From NCBI RefSeq assembly GCF_025143985.1, contig NZ_CP083564.1, positions 2,047,501-2,111,500 on the forward strand: 64,000 nt of DNA, read 5' to 3'. The notes under the pieces are model-generated. The model saw nothing but the letters and a program-made list of their open reading frames with translations. It had not been told where the DNA came from and searched no databases. Of the stretch, positions 50,994 to 63,914 are shown piece after piece. Within the stretch, counting starts at the first letter, position 1, and each line of letters opens with the position of its first letter. This DNA comes from Sulfitobacter sp. W027. Lineage in GTDB: Bacteria; Pseudomonadota; Alphaproteobacteria; Rhodobacterales; Rhodobacteraceae. The position numbers and the translations under genes were made by a program.

Positions 50994-53554
50994 GTCAGCC
51001 ACCCCGGCGCGAGGCCCAAGATCGCGGCGGTCACCAGCGCTTTGACTGCCATGAAGTGCCAATAAAGGGTGACATTGCGCAGGTCGGCGTCGTGGTGCGG
51101 TGTCAGCTTGCCAAAGACGCTCCCGGCCAAGCAATACCCCTGCATCAACACGCCCGCGCTCAGATGCGCCACCAGCCAGACCATTAGCGCCCAGAGGATT
51201 GCGGGGTAGACATGGGACGTCGGGTCCAGTTCGCGCACGGCGGCCCAAGCGGCTACGCCTGCCACCCCAGCGGCCAAGGGCGCCAAGACCAGCGCCACGC
51301 GGGCCAGCGCGACCTTGCCGCGCACATTCGCCTCGCGCGCCGCAAGCGTCAGCGCCCAAGCCGCCACGCCCGCCAGCGCTGCCAAGACGACCCAATGGCC
51401 CATGGGATGCAGTGCCCCCTCGGGCGGGAAATCAGGCCGTGCTGTCCAGTAGAAAAAGAACCCGAAAACTACGCTGGCAAAGGCCGTGGCATCGCCTAAC
51501 ATGGTGATCCACATGGCCCACCAGCCTACCGAGTCGGGCCCAGAAGCATAGGTCGGCAAGCGGAGGCCCAGCCCAGCATCGCGCATCTCTTCCTTCGGAG
51601 GGCGAGCGGTGCTGGTCCAGAGCCAATACATAATGCAAACGATGGCGAAGGCACCGCAGATGATCGCCGGTGTGTAGATGTGGAAGGTCGGAAAGATGAA
51701 CGCCCCGCCGGTGAAACCAGCAGCAAGGATGGTGATCCACGCAGGTCCGGTGACACGCTGCACATGCACGGGCTTGGCGTCGATCACGCTGGTTACGATG
51801 GTCTCACGCTGATGATCAGGCGCATCGGGCAGATAGTAGCGGCCCGCGTCCATCCGCTCGACCAATTGCGGCTGATCCCACAGCGGATAGCGCGAGGTCA
51901 CATGCGGGACCGAGCGCACGCCCCACGCCTCCTCCGGCACCTCATGGGAGAACTCGAGCGTGCCCGCGCCCCACGGATTGCGCGGGATTTCACCCTGAGC
52001 CTTTTTCGGGCGCAGCAGGTCGTAAAGGAACACGGCAAAGCCCGCCGCGATGATGAAAGCCCCCAGCGTCGAGATCAGGTTAAGCCAGCCCCAGCCGGAA
52101 CTTTCGGGATAGGTGAACACCCGGCGCGGCATCCCCATCAACCCGGTCAGGTGCATCGGCAGAAAGGTGATGTTGAAGCCCGAGAAGATCAGCCAGAACG
52201 CCCAGAGGCCCAAGCGTTCGCTGAGCAGTTTCTTGGCGATGAAAGGATAGAAATAATAGACCCCCGCGATCACCGGGAAGACCATACCGCCGAAAAGCGT
52301 GTAATGCAGATGTGCCACGATGAAATAGGTGTCATGCACCTGCCAATTGAACGGCACGATGGCCAGCATCACACCCGTTAGCCCACCCGCCACAAAGATC
52401 GCCAGTGCGCCGGCGATCCAAAGCATCGGCAGCGTCAGCTTCACCCGCCCCACCATCAGTGTGGCGACAAAGGCGAAGATCTGGATGCCAGTGGGGATCA
52501 CAACAGCTTCAGAGGCTGCCGAGAAGAAGCCAAGGCTGATCTGAGGCAGCCCGGTGGTGAACATATGATGCACCCAGAGCCCAAAACTGAGGAACCCGGT
52601 GCCCACCGCGCTCAGTACGATCCACGAATAGCCCACGATGGGCCGCTGCGCGACGGTGGGCACGATCATCGCGGCGATGGCAATGGAGGGCAGGAAGACG
52701 ATATAGACCTCCGGATGCCCGAAGATCCAAAAGAGGTGCTGCCACAGGATTGGATCGCCGCCGCGTGTCGGATCGAAGAAGGGCCAGTCAAAGGACCGCT
52801 CCAGCTCGAAGAGGAAATCCCCGGCGATGAGCGGCGGGAAGGCGAACAGGATCATGCCCCCCACAACCAGCACATACCACGCATAGAGCGGCATGATGTT
52901 AACCCGCATCCCCGGCGGACGGCATTTCAGCGCGCCGACGATCAACTCAACCGCCGCGGCGATGGAGGCAACTTCGATGAAGCTCAGCCCCAAAAGCCAA
53001 ACATCGGGGCCGATCCCCTCTTCCTTGGTGGCAAGCGGCGGGTACATGAACCAGCCCGCCTTGGGCGCGGCATCAAACAGCAATGAGCCCAGAACGAAAC
53101 AGCCGCCAATCAGGAAACACCAATACCCATAAGCAGATAGCCGGGGAAACGGCATGTCCCGCGCGCCGAGGAAGGCGGGCAGCAACAGGATCGATATCGC
53201 CTCGAACATCGGCACGGCGAAAAGAAACATCATCGCCGAGCCGTGCATGGTGAAGAACTGGTTAAACCGATCCGCGTCCAAAAAGGTCATGTCTGGAAAG
53301 GCCAGTTGCACCCGCATCAAGAGAGCCAGCACCCCTGCGATCAGCATGAAGGCCAGCGCCGTCAGCGCATACCACTTGCCCACCTCAGAGTTATTGACGG
53401 CGGTGACATAGCGCCAGCCTTGCGGCGTCTTCCACGCCGCGCGCAACTCCTCGGCGCCGCGCTGCTGCTCGGCCTGCGGTACCGGTTCGGCCAATGCCGC
53501 CTCGCTTGGCGGATATGGCCCTTCGGCCACGGGAAGCGATGCGGGTTTTATCAT
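50990..53554 (-). CDS. ctaD: Cytochrome c oxidase subunit I fused to subunit III
   Basis: An 854-residue membrane protein. Residues about 45-570 are haem-copper oxidase subunit I: His104 (FTMHGSAMMF) for haem a; His280-Pro-Glu-Val-Tyr284, the cross-linked CuB His-Tyr pair; and HHMFTTG for CuB. From about 640 the sequence is a subunit III-like module (GWWAMWITMLGDATAFASVVFGFFFYW and HWVVLAALAGVAAWALTL). I/III fusions are typical of caa3-type oxidases. Overlaps on both sides (ATGA). Confidence 0.93.
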   Translation of the reverse strand: MIKPASLPVAEGPYPPSEAALAEPVPQAEQQRGAEELRAAWKTPQGWRYVTAVNNSEVGKWYALTALAFMLIAGVLALLMRVQLAFPDMTFLDADRFNQFFTMHGSAMMFLFAVPMFEAISILLLPAFLGARDMPFPRLSAYGYWCFLIGGCFVLGSLLFDAAPKAGWFMYPPLATKEEGIGPDVWLLGLSFIEVASIAAAVELIVGALKCRPPGMRVNIMPLYAWYVLVVGGMILFAFPPLIAGDFLFELERSFDWPFFDPTRGGDPILWQHLFWIFGHPEVYIVFLPSIAIAAMIVPTVAQRPIVGYSWIVLSAVGTGFLSFGLWVHHMFTTGLPQISLGFFSAASEAVVIPTGIQIFAFVATLMVGRVKLTLPMLWIAGALAIFVAGGLTGVMLAIVPFNWQVHDTYFIVAHLHYTLFGGMVFPVIAGVYYFYPFIAKKLLSERLGLWAFWLIFSGFNITFLPMHLTGLMGMPRRVFTYPESSGWGWLNLISTLGAFIIAAGFAVFLYDLLRPKKAQGEIPRNPWGAGTLEFSHEVPEEAWGVRSVPHVTSRYPLWDQPQLVERMDAGRYYLPDAPDHQRETIVTSVIDAKPVHVQRVTGPAWITILAAGFTGGAFIFPTFHIYTPAIICGAFAIVCIMYWLWTSTARPPKEEMRDAGLGLRLPTYASGPDSVGWWAMWITMLGDATAFASVVFGFFFYWTARPDFPPEGALHPMGHWVVLAALAGVAAWALTLAAREANVRGKVALARVALVLAPLAAGVAGVAAWAAVRELDPTSHVYPAILWALMVWLVAHLSAGVLMQGYCLAGSVFGKLTPHHDADLRNVTLYWHFMAVKALVTAAILGLAPGWLT

Positions 53555-54522
53555 GTCAGCCCCTTGAGATAAGCGACCAGCGCGCGCAGGTCTTCAGGCG
53601 CGATATGGTCATAGCTTGGCATGGCGACTTCGGGTTTCAGGCTTTCGGTATGGGCGATGAACTGGGCGAAATCTTCTTCGCTGCCGTTCAGAATGCCAGC
53701 ACCGATGCTTTTGCGACTGCCGACATGGGTCAAATCCGGCCCCACCTGCCCCACCGCCGGTGTGCCGCGCACGCTATGGCAAGCGCCGCAGCCCTCGCGG
53801 GCAAAGACCTGCGCCCCACGAACGGCCTCTCCACTGGCGGGCGCGGTGGCTGCCTCGGCCTCAGCCGTCAACCATTCGGCAAAGTCTTCGGGCGTCATTA
53901 CCACTGTTTCGAATGCCATCAATGCATGGGACGCGCCGCAGAATTCGGCGCATTGGCCCCGGTAGATGCCCGGCTCTTCTGGAAGGAACGACAGAAACGT
54001 CTCGCGCCCCGGGATCATATCAACCTTGCCGCCAAGGGCGGGCACCCAAAAGGCATGGATCACCTTATGCGCGTTCAGCACCAACCCTGTGCGCCGCCCC
54101 GTAGGCAGACGCAACTCATTGGCCGAGGTCACGCGGCTGCCATCGGGCAGTTCATAATCCACGCGCCACCACCATTGTTCTGCCGTGATGTGGACCTTGA
54201 GACCCGGATCGGCCTCGCGTTGGGGTTTCATCATTGGCAGGCTGTAGGTCAGCAAGGCGCCCAGCAAGATCACCGGGAAGATCACCCCGCCGCCGACGAT
54301 CAGTATCTCCCCCCAACGGCGCGGCATTTCGCGCGGCTCGACCCTTGTGACATAGACAAAAATTGCTGCCAGCAGAAACCAGAGGAGCACCGCCCCGCCG
54401 AACATCACCCAGATAAGCGACAAGACATCCTGCGCATCGCGCCCGGCGGGGTTCAGTACCGATTGCCGCCCTTCGCAGGCCGAAAGCGCCAGCAGGCTTA
54501 GGCAGATCAGCAACAAGCGCAT
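53551..54522 (-). CDS. coxB: Cytochrome c oxidase subunit II with C-terminal cytochrome c
   Basis: It encodes 323 residues: a lipoprotein signal (LSLLALSAC), two membrane helices, the CuA cupredoxin domain (VIHAFWVPALGGKVDMIPG; CAEFCGASHALM with the two Cys, His and Met ligands) and a fused haem c domain (EGCGACHSVRG). The fused cytochrome defines a caa3 oxidase. It is the first gene of the operon coxB-ctaD-(50592)-ctaG-cytochrome, all with ATGA overlaps; the promoter should lie in 54523-54647. Confidence 0.94.
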   Translation of the reverse strand: MRLLLICLSLLALSACEGRQSVLNPAGRDAQDVLSLIWVMFGGAVLLWFLLAAIFVYVTRVEPREMPRRWGEILIVGGGVIFPVILLGALLTYSLPMMKPQREADPGLKVHITAEQWWWRVDYELPDGSRVTSANELRLPTGRRTGLVLNAHKVIHAFWVPALGGKVDMIPGRETFLSFLPEEPGIYRGQCAEFCGASHALMAFETVVMTPEDFAEWLTAEAEAATAPASGEAVRGAQVFAREGCGACHSVRGTPAVGQVGPDLTHVGSRKSIGAGILNGSEEDFAQFIAHTESLKPEVAMPSYDHIAPEDLRALVAYLKGLT

Positions 54523-54647
54523 GGTGTTGGCTCCGTCATCCTATTCAAGCGTCACGCAGAATTCGCGTCAGAGTGGCACAGACAGCCGCGGTAGAATAGG
54601 GCCGCTATGGGCAAAACTGGCCGCAAAAACCCGCGGCCAGAAGATCT

Positions 54648-55802
54648 TTACTGGCCGAGTGCCTGACCCAGATCGGCGCCGAGGTCTTCGACATCCTCAA
54701 TCCCGACCGACAGCCGCAACAGCCCTTCGGGGATCCCGGTGTGCGGTTCAATGGTGTGGCGATGCTCAACAAGGCTTTCGACACCACCGAGCGAGGTGGC
54801 GCGGTGGAAAAGTTGCAACCGTCCTGCGGCTTTCAGTGCTGCTTCTGCCCCACCTTTGACGACAAAAGACAACAGTCCGCCGAAGCCGCCGCTCATCTGC
54901 TGGGCGGCAAGGGCATGGCCGGGATGGTCCGGCAGACCGGGGTACGTCACCTGTTCCACCTGCGGGTGATCCGACAGAAACTCTGCCAAGATCATTGCGT
55001 TGCGAGACATTTCGCGCATCCTGAGCGGCAAGGTGCGCATCCCGCGTGCCAGCAACCACGCCTCCATTGGGCCGATCACGGCGCCGGCTTCGTTGCGGTC
55101 ATCGCGGATCATCTGCCAGCGCGCTCCGCCCGCATCATTGGTGGCCAAAGACCCGGCCAGCACGTCGGAATGGCCGTTGATCCCTTTGGTCGCCGAATGC
55201 ATGACAATATCCGCGCCATGCTCCAGCGGGTGACTCAGGACGGGCGACGCCGCGGTGCTGTCGACGACCAGCGTCGCGCCCACCTCATGCGCGGCAGCGG
55301 CGGCCCCGGCGATATCGGTGATCCGCAGCCACGGGTTCGAGGGCGTCTCTATCAAACACAGGTCAGGCTTTTCGGCGCGGCACAGGGCGGCGAAGGCGTC
55401 AAGATTGCTCGCATCCACCTCATGCAACGCAATTTGCCGACGGGTGCAGAAATCGCGGATCCATTTGGTTGTGCCCCAGTAAATCTGGCTTTGCACCACC
55501 ACGCTCGCGCCATTGGGCACGGTGCGGAAAACCGCCGCGATGGCCGCCATGCCGGAGGGAAAGATCAGCGTCTCTTCGGCCCCTTCGAGCGCATTCAGGA
55601 TACGCTCTGCCACGCGGGTGTTTTCGTTATGCGAGCGCAGGTAGACATTGGCGGGGTTCACCAGATCGTAATTCTCGTCCCGCAGATAGGTGGTGGCGAA
55701 TTGCACCGGCGGCACAACCCCACCGGAAGCTGGATCGACGGCCCCGGCGGCCTGGGCCGCGATGGTGGCAGGGTGCAGGTTTGGTTTGGGGGGCTGGGCC
55801 AA
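54648..55802 (-). CDS. PLP-dependent cystathionine gamma-synthase family enzyme
   Basis: A 384-residue Cys/Met-metabolism enzyme. The PLP lysine is in VMHSATKGINGHSDVLAG, the substrate loop is VDSTAASPVLSHPLEHGADI, and the C-terminus has HRHTIEPHTGIPEGLLRLSVGIED. The family includes cystathionine gamma-synthase/lyase and O-acyl-homoserine sulfhydrylase; the sequence alone does not settle which. It is divergent from the hydrolase-OsmC gene. Confidence 0.85.
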   Translation of the reverse strand: MAQPPKPNLHPATIAAQAAGAVDPASGGVVPPVQFATTYLRDENYDLVNPANVYLRSHNENTRVAERILNALEGAEETLIFPSGMAAIAAVFRTVPNGASVVVQSQIYWGTTKWIRDFCTRRQIALHEVDASNLDAFAALCRAEKPDLCLIETPSNPWLRITDIAGAAAAAHEVGATLVVDSTAASPVLSHPLEHGADIVMHSATKGINGHSDVLAGSLATNDAGGARWQMIRDDRNEAGAVIGPMEAWLLARGMRTLPLRMREMSRNAMILAEFLSDHPQVEQVTYPGLPDHPGHALAAQQMSGGFGGLLSFVVKGGAEAALKAAGRLQLFHRATSLGGVESLVEHRHTIEPHTGIPEGLLRLSVGIEDVEDLGADLGQALGQ

Positions 55803-55831
55803 GATATGTCTCCGACAGTGTTTTGCTCATG

Positions 55832-55842
55832 TGGTATACAAA
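55832..55842 (+). promoter_or_regulatory. TGGTATACAAA motif in a divergent promoter region
   Basis: TGGTATACAAA lies 30 bp outside the PLP-enzyme start and 128 bp before the hydrolase-OsmC start. The same 11-mer stands upstream of acnA (60886-60896). The GTATAC core is palindromic, like sites of GntR-type regulators; this is inference. Confidence 0.35.
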
Positions 55843-55969
55843 GCAACAAGGCGGGGCAAATGCGATCACGCAGAATGCTTTCGCGTCACGCTTGGGTGAG
55901 CGCTCCCCCGCAGCTCTTGATCAGACCGCTGAACATGTCACCTTTGATGCAAGCAATTTGGAGAGCCAC

Positions 55970-57181
55970 ATGGCCATCGAACGCATTACCTTCCCCGGCC
56001 CAGATGGCACGGAACTGTCCGCACGTCTGGACATGCCCGAGGGGCCGCATCTGACGACCGCCCTCTTCGCGCATTGTTTTACCTGCGGCAAAGACATCCC
56101 CGCCGCGCGGCGCATCGCGGGGCGGCTGGCAGCGATGGGGATCGCGGTGCTGCGGTTTGATTTCACCGGGCTGGGGCATTCGGGCGGCGAGTTTGAGAAC
56201 ACGTCGTTCTCCTCCAACGTCGATGATCTGATCGCCGCTTGCAGCTACCTTTCCAGCCGTGACATGGCCCCGGCGCTGTTGATCGGTCATTCGCTGGGCG
56301 GCGCGGCGGTGCTGAAAGCCGCGGCGCAACTGTCGCATGTCAAAGCGGTCGCTACCTTGGGCGCGCCCTTCGATCCGGCCCATGTGACCCATAATTTCGC
56401 CGAAAGCCTGCCTGAAATTTCGGCCAAGGGCAGCGCCGAGGTTAATCTTGGCGGGCGGCCCTTTACGATAAGTCAGAGCTTTATCGAGGACGTCCAAGGG
56501 GCCACCCTCGCCCCGGATATTGCCAAGCTGAAAGCCGCGCTGCTGGTGCTCCACGCCCCGCGCGATGAGATTGTCAGCATCGACAATGCGGGCCAGATTT
56601 TCTTGGCCGCGAAACACCCCAAAAGCTTCGTCACGCTGGATGATGCCGACCACCTCATCACCCAAGCAGGCGATGCGGAATATGCGGCTGAGATCATCGC
56701 CACTTGGGCCGACCGCTATATGGCGCTGAAATCGCCCGCCCCACCCCCCGGCGCGCCCGAAGGGATCGTTCGGGTGAGCGAGGCCGATCCCGATGGCTTC
56801 TTGCAAGATGTGAACGCAGGTCCACACCACCATGCGCTGGCGGATGAGCCGCTGGCCTACGGCGGCACCAACCGTGGCATGTCGCCCTATGGATTTTTGT
56901 CGGCGGGGCTTGGGGCCTGCACGTCGATGACGATCCGCATGTATGCGCGTCGCAAGGGCTGGCCGCTGATGGGCGTGAACGTGGATGTCTGCCACGACAA
57001 GGTTCATGCGCAGGATGCGGGCACCGGTGCTGCGGAGAAGATCGACACATGGCGGCGGCGGATCCGGCTGGAGGGGGATTTGACCGAGGAACAACGGCAG
57101 CGGTTGCTGGAGATTGCGGATAAGTGCCCAGTGCATAGGACGTTAGAGCGGAGCTCGACGGTGCTAACCGAACTCCTCTAG
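55970..57181 (+). CDS. Alpha/beta hydrolase fused to OsmC-like peroxide-reductase domain
   Basis: A 403-residue fusion. Residues 1-250 are a serine-hydrolase fold with GHSLGGAAVL as nucleophile elbow (GxSxG), a later Asp (APRDEIVS) and His (DDADHLIT). Residues about 265-403 are OsmC/Ohr-like, with GACTSMTIRMYA and KCPVHRTLE carrying the two redox Cys residues. Such fusions are frequent in proteobacteria and are thought to act on organic hydroperoxides. Start at 55970 (GGAG upstream); the much longer frame from 55469 is spurious. Confidence 0.9.
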   Translation: MAIERITFPGPDGTELSARLDMPEGPHLTTALFAHCFTCGKDIPAARRIAGRLAAMGIAVLRFDFTGLGHSGGEFENTSFSSNVDDLIAACSYLSSRDMAPALLIGHSLGGAAVLKAAAQLSHVKAVATLGAPFDPAHVTHNFAESLPEISAKGSAEVNLGGRPFTISQSFIEDVQGATLAPDIAKLKAALLVLHAPRDEIVSIDNAGQIFLAAKHPKSFVTLDDADHLITQAGDAEYAAEIIATWADRYMALKSPAPPPGAPEGIVRVSEADPDGFLQDVNAGPHHHALADEPLAYGGTNRGMSPYGFLSAGLGACTSMTIRMYARRKGWPLMGVNVDVCHDKVHAQDAGTGAAEKIDTWRRRIRLEGDLTEEQRQRLLEIADKCPVHRTLERSSTVLTELL

Positions 57182-57227
57182 GTACGGTGACTTTACCACC
57201 CTAGCCCGGAATCAAGCCGTAGGCGCC

Positions 57228-57313
57228 GGGCCATCGCCTGCCCGCCCGGACGGGTAGGCGCTGGCCCTCCGTGGCAACTACAACTCGCAAGCGAAACACC
57301 AGCGCTGGCCCTC
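57228..57313. repeat. REP-like palindrome with repeated GCGCTGGCCCTC unit
   Basis: A 17-bp near-perfect inverted repeat (57228-57244 with 57251-57267, two imperfect pairs, loop CCCGGA). Its right arm includes GCGCTGGCCCTC (57258-57269), which occurs again at 57302-57313. No T run follows, so it is not a plain terminator. It sits between the hydrolase-OsmC gene and purB. Confidence 0.5.
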
Positions 57314-57402
57314 ACCGCCCCATAACCCCCTCAGACTTGTCCTTACCCCAAAGTCAGTCTATGCCGCCCCTGACCCTTCCCCTGTCCTGAAAAGGTGCGC
57401 GC

Positions 57403-58707
<1,305 letters not shown>

Positions 58708-58781
58708 TCTGAGAATCGTAATGCTTTGAGATTGGCGCAGACAGGTGTATCCTGTCCGCGCCTGTCAAAGGAGCAAACGAT

Positions 58782-58940
58782 ATGAAACTTGCACTGACAC
58801 TTGGCGCCCTCATGGCGCTCACGGCCCCCTCCCTCGCCCTTGCATCGGGCTGCGATCATGGCAAACAGGTCATGACCTGCGCCGAGGGGATGAAACTCGA
58901 TACCAGCAGTGGCACCTGCGTGCCGGACACCACGGCCTGA
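58782..58940 (+). CDS. Small secreted Cys-containing protein
   Basis: It encodes 52 residues: signal peptide (1-22, ending LALASG), then a 30-residue mature peptide with three Cys residues (GCDHGKQVMTCAEGM, SGTCVPD). AAGGAG lies 8 nt upstream of the ATG at 58782. Similar tiny exported proteins sit beside purB in related bacteria, as I recall; the role is unknown. Confidence 0.7.
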   Translation: MKLALTLGALMALTAPSLALASGCDHGKQVMTCAEGMKLDTSSGTCVPDTTA

Positions 58941-58980
58941 GGCTTTCGCCAGCAGCAGGTTTCCTTAACGCTTGGTCACA

Positions 58981-59000
58981 GGGCCGCGCCTCTGCGGCCC
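58981..59000 (+). terminator. GC hairpin after the small secreted protein
   Basis: GGGCCGC (58981-58987) pairs with GCGGCCC (58994-59000) around GCCTCT. No T run, so termination is uncertain. Confidence 0.35.
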
Positions 59001-59110
59001 CAATTGCCGTGACCATTGGTGGCTGACCCCGGCCTATGCCACCCGGTATGGCTTGTTGCGCGGGGCGGCGCAGGCTATGTCAGGAAAAGTTTAACAGCCT
59101 GTCAGAGCCC

Positions 59111-60019
59111 ATGTCGGACCCAGCCACCAGAGTCAAAAAGCCCTATCCCTTCGGTCGCCGGGCACGGCATTACCTGAGCAATCTGTTGATCGTCGGGATC
59201 ATCCGCACGGCTTTGGCCCTGCCCTATAAGGCGCGGCTCTGCTTTGTCGGCAGCTTGGTGCAGCATGTCTTGGCGCCGCTTGCAGGCTACCGTCGTCGCG
59301 CCCTCAATAATCTTGAGCATGTCTGGCCCGAGATGCCTCTTGCCCGCCGCGAGGAAATCGCGACGCGCTGCCTCAACAACCTTGGTCGTTCCTTTATCGA
59401 AAACTACTCGGCCGATGACTTCCCCAAACGCATGGCCGAGGCCGAGCCTCGCGGCCCCGGCATGGCAGCGCTGGAAGAGGCCAATCGCACTGGCCAGCCG
59501 GTGATCCTTGTGACAGGGCATTACGGCAATTACGAAGCGGCGCGGGCGTCCCTCGTGGCGCGGGGCTATGACATCGGCGGGCTTTATCGTGAGATGAAGA
59601 ACCCTTATTTCAACGCCCATTACGTCAAGACACTCGAAGCCTTCGGCGGGCCGGTGTTCCCGCAGGGGCGGCGCGGCACGGCAGGTTTTGTGCGGCATCT
59701 GAAACAGGGCGGTCGGCTGGTGCTGCTGTTTGACCAGCATGTCATCCGCGCGCCGATCCTAGATTTCATCGGCAAACCCGCCCGCACGGCGATCTCAGCC
59801 GCGGAACTGGCGTTGCGCTATGACGCGCTGTTGATCCCCTTCTACGGCATTCGACAAGACGACGGGGTCAGTTTCGACGTGGTGCTTGAAGCGCCCGTGC
59901 CGCATAGCGATGCAATGACCATGACGCAGGCGCTGAACGACAGCCTGACCGCACAGGTCACCAAGACGCCGGAACAGTGGTTCTGGGTGCACCGCCGCTG
60001 GCGTCCGCACGAGAAGTAA
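59111..60019 (+). CDS. Lysophospholipid/lipid A lauroyl acyltransferase family protein
   Basis: A 302-residue inner-membrane acyltransferase. The catalytic HX4E motif is intact in VTGHYGNYEAA, with LYREMKNPYFN, FPQGRRGTAGFVRHL and LLFDQHVIRAPILDF as the other conserved blocks of the LpxL/HtrB family. It probably adds a secondary acyl chain to lipid A. Start at 59111 (MSDPATR). Confidence 0.9.
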   Translation: MSDPATRVKKPYPFGRRARHYLSNLLIVGIIRTALALPYKARLCFVGSLVQHVLAPLAGYRRRALNNLEHVWPEMPLARREEIATRCLNNLGRSFIENYSADDFPKRMAEAEPRGPGMAALEEANRTGQPVILVTGHYGNYEAARASLVARGYDIGGLYREMKNPYFNAHYVKTLEAFGGPVFPQGRRGTAGFVRHLKQGGRLVLLFDQHVIRAPILDFIGKPARTAISAAELALRYDALLIPFYGIRQDDGVSFDVVLEAPVPHSDAMTMTQALNDSLTAQVTKTPEQWFWVHRRWRPHEK

Positions 60020-60032
60020 CGGATGCCGCGGC

Positions 60033-60743
60033 TTACTTGCTGCGTGCTGCCGCGAGAATCGCACCCGGCCCGCCCTTTTCTTGGCGTTGGATGATCACCA
60101 CAACAGGCAGATTACCCTCGGCCTTCGCACTCAGCGACAGGGGTGCAGACCCATCCCAATCCGCCAAGACTTGCCAGCCTTGGACGACATTGCTGTGCTC
60201 CATGACATGGCCGGCATTCTCGCCGCGGGTGACCTTGGTCCGCTCCATCGGAGAGTAGCGCAGCATATGCACCTGCATCGGCCCTGATGCCTCGGCCAGC
60301 GGCTCCGCATCAATCTGAACCGCTTCGCCTGAGCGGCTGATCTCCACGGCCACTTGCGGCGCGGCCTCGGCGTGTTTCTCGACCGCATCCATCAACTTCA
60401 TCGGCTTGGCACCGACAATATCGGTCTGCCCCTGCACGATCAGTTCAGGCGTATAGACGCTGCGCCGCCCGCCCACGGCGGCATAGCCGCGCTGTCGCTC
60501 GGCATGGGCCGGATCGCCGAAGGGGTCTTTCCAACCGATGTAGTCCCAATAATCCACATGCAATGCCAGCGCGATGATGTCCTCCCGCTCGGCCAGTTCG
60601 GCCAGCATTTCATCGGCAGCGGGACAAGAGGAACAGCCCTGAGAGGTAAAGAGTTCGACCACCACAGGCTGATCCTGCTGGGCCTGCAAAGGAGCGGCCA
60701 GCAGCGACAGCGCGGTGAGAACGGGATAAATCAGGGGCTTCAT
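60033..60743 (-). CDS. DUF1223 thioredoxin-like exported protein
   Basis: A 236-residue periplasmic protein with a signal peptide (1-21, ending PLQAQ). The thioredoxin-like core starts VVVELFTSQGCSSCPAADEML (CxxC as CSSC) and continues ALHVDYWDYIGWKDPF, both hallmarks of DUF1223. Its function is unknown; a thiol-redox role is plausible. It converges with the acyltransferase gene. Confidence 0.88.
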   Translation of the reverse strand: MKPLIYPVLTALSLLAAPLQAQQDQPVVVELFTSQGCSSCPAADEMLAELAEREDIIALALHVDYWDYIGWKDPFGDPAHAERQRGYAAVGGRRSVYTPELIVQGQTDIVGAKPMKLMDAVEKHAEAAPQVAVEISRSGEAVQIDAEPLAEASGPMQVHMLRYSPMERTKVTRGENAGHVMEHSNVVQGWQVLADWDGSAPLSLSAKAEGNLPVVVIIQRQEKGGPGAILAAARSK

Positions 60744-60993
60744 AAAATTCCAAACGCGTCACTATCGGGGTGTTGTTCTGGTTTAGCTGTCTGAATAGTG
60801 AAATACCAATCAACCTTTGTTGAAACGCCCGTTAGCGCCCCCCTGCCGCCCTCGGTGTGCCTCCCCCTTCAAATTCGGTACACAATGGTATACAAAATCG
60901 CGCGAACCGGCTTGATAAGTGTTGAACCGCCGCGCCTCTAGTGGCATTGAGACGGCAATCTAGCCACCCATCAGACCCCGAAGGGAGCCCGCC
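60744..60993. promoter_or_regulatory. Divergent region between the DUF1223 gene and acnA
   Basis: A 250-bp gap with outward-reading genes. It contains GGTACACAATGGTATACAAA (about 60877-60896), a near-palindrome with the TGGTATACAAA motif at 60886-60896. AAGGGAG lies just before the acnA start. This region probably holds the acnA promoter and an operator. Confidence 0.4.
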
Positions 60994-63768
<2,775 letters not shown>

Positions 63769-63795
63769 GCGCCAATCGCCCTCGCGAACTGATCC

Positions 63796-63832
63796 AAGGA
63801 GCGGCCCCCCAGCGGGCCGCTCCTTTTCTTTT
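63796..63832 (+). terminator. Intrinsic terminator of acnA
   Basis: A perfect 12-bp stem, AAGGAGCGGCCC (63796-63807) with GGGCCGCTCCTT (63814-63825), loop CCCAGC, followed by TTCTTTT. It lies 28 bp after the acnA stop. Confidence 0.92.
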
Positions 63833-63914
63833 GGCCCCAAGCTCCTGCGCGGGAACCTGCCTGCCGATCACGGGTTGCCCCTGTAAGACGATCGCGTTCG
63901 GGGAAGGCAAAGCA

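Noticed and set aside
50994..51395. Extension upstream of the 133-aa oxidase-operon protein
   Set aside because: It lies inside the subunit I/III gene in another frame and is low-complexity Gly/Arg-rich.
55469..55969. Long 5' extension of the hydrolase-OsmC frame
   Set aside because: It is antisense to the PLP-enzyme gene, Arg/Pro-rich and unlike the family; the real start at 55970 has its own ribosome binding site.
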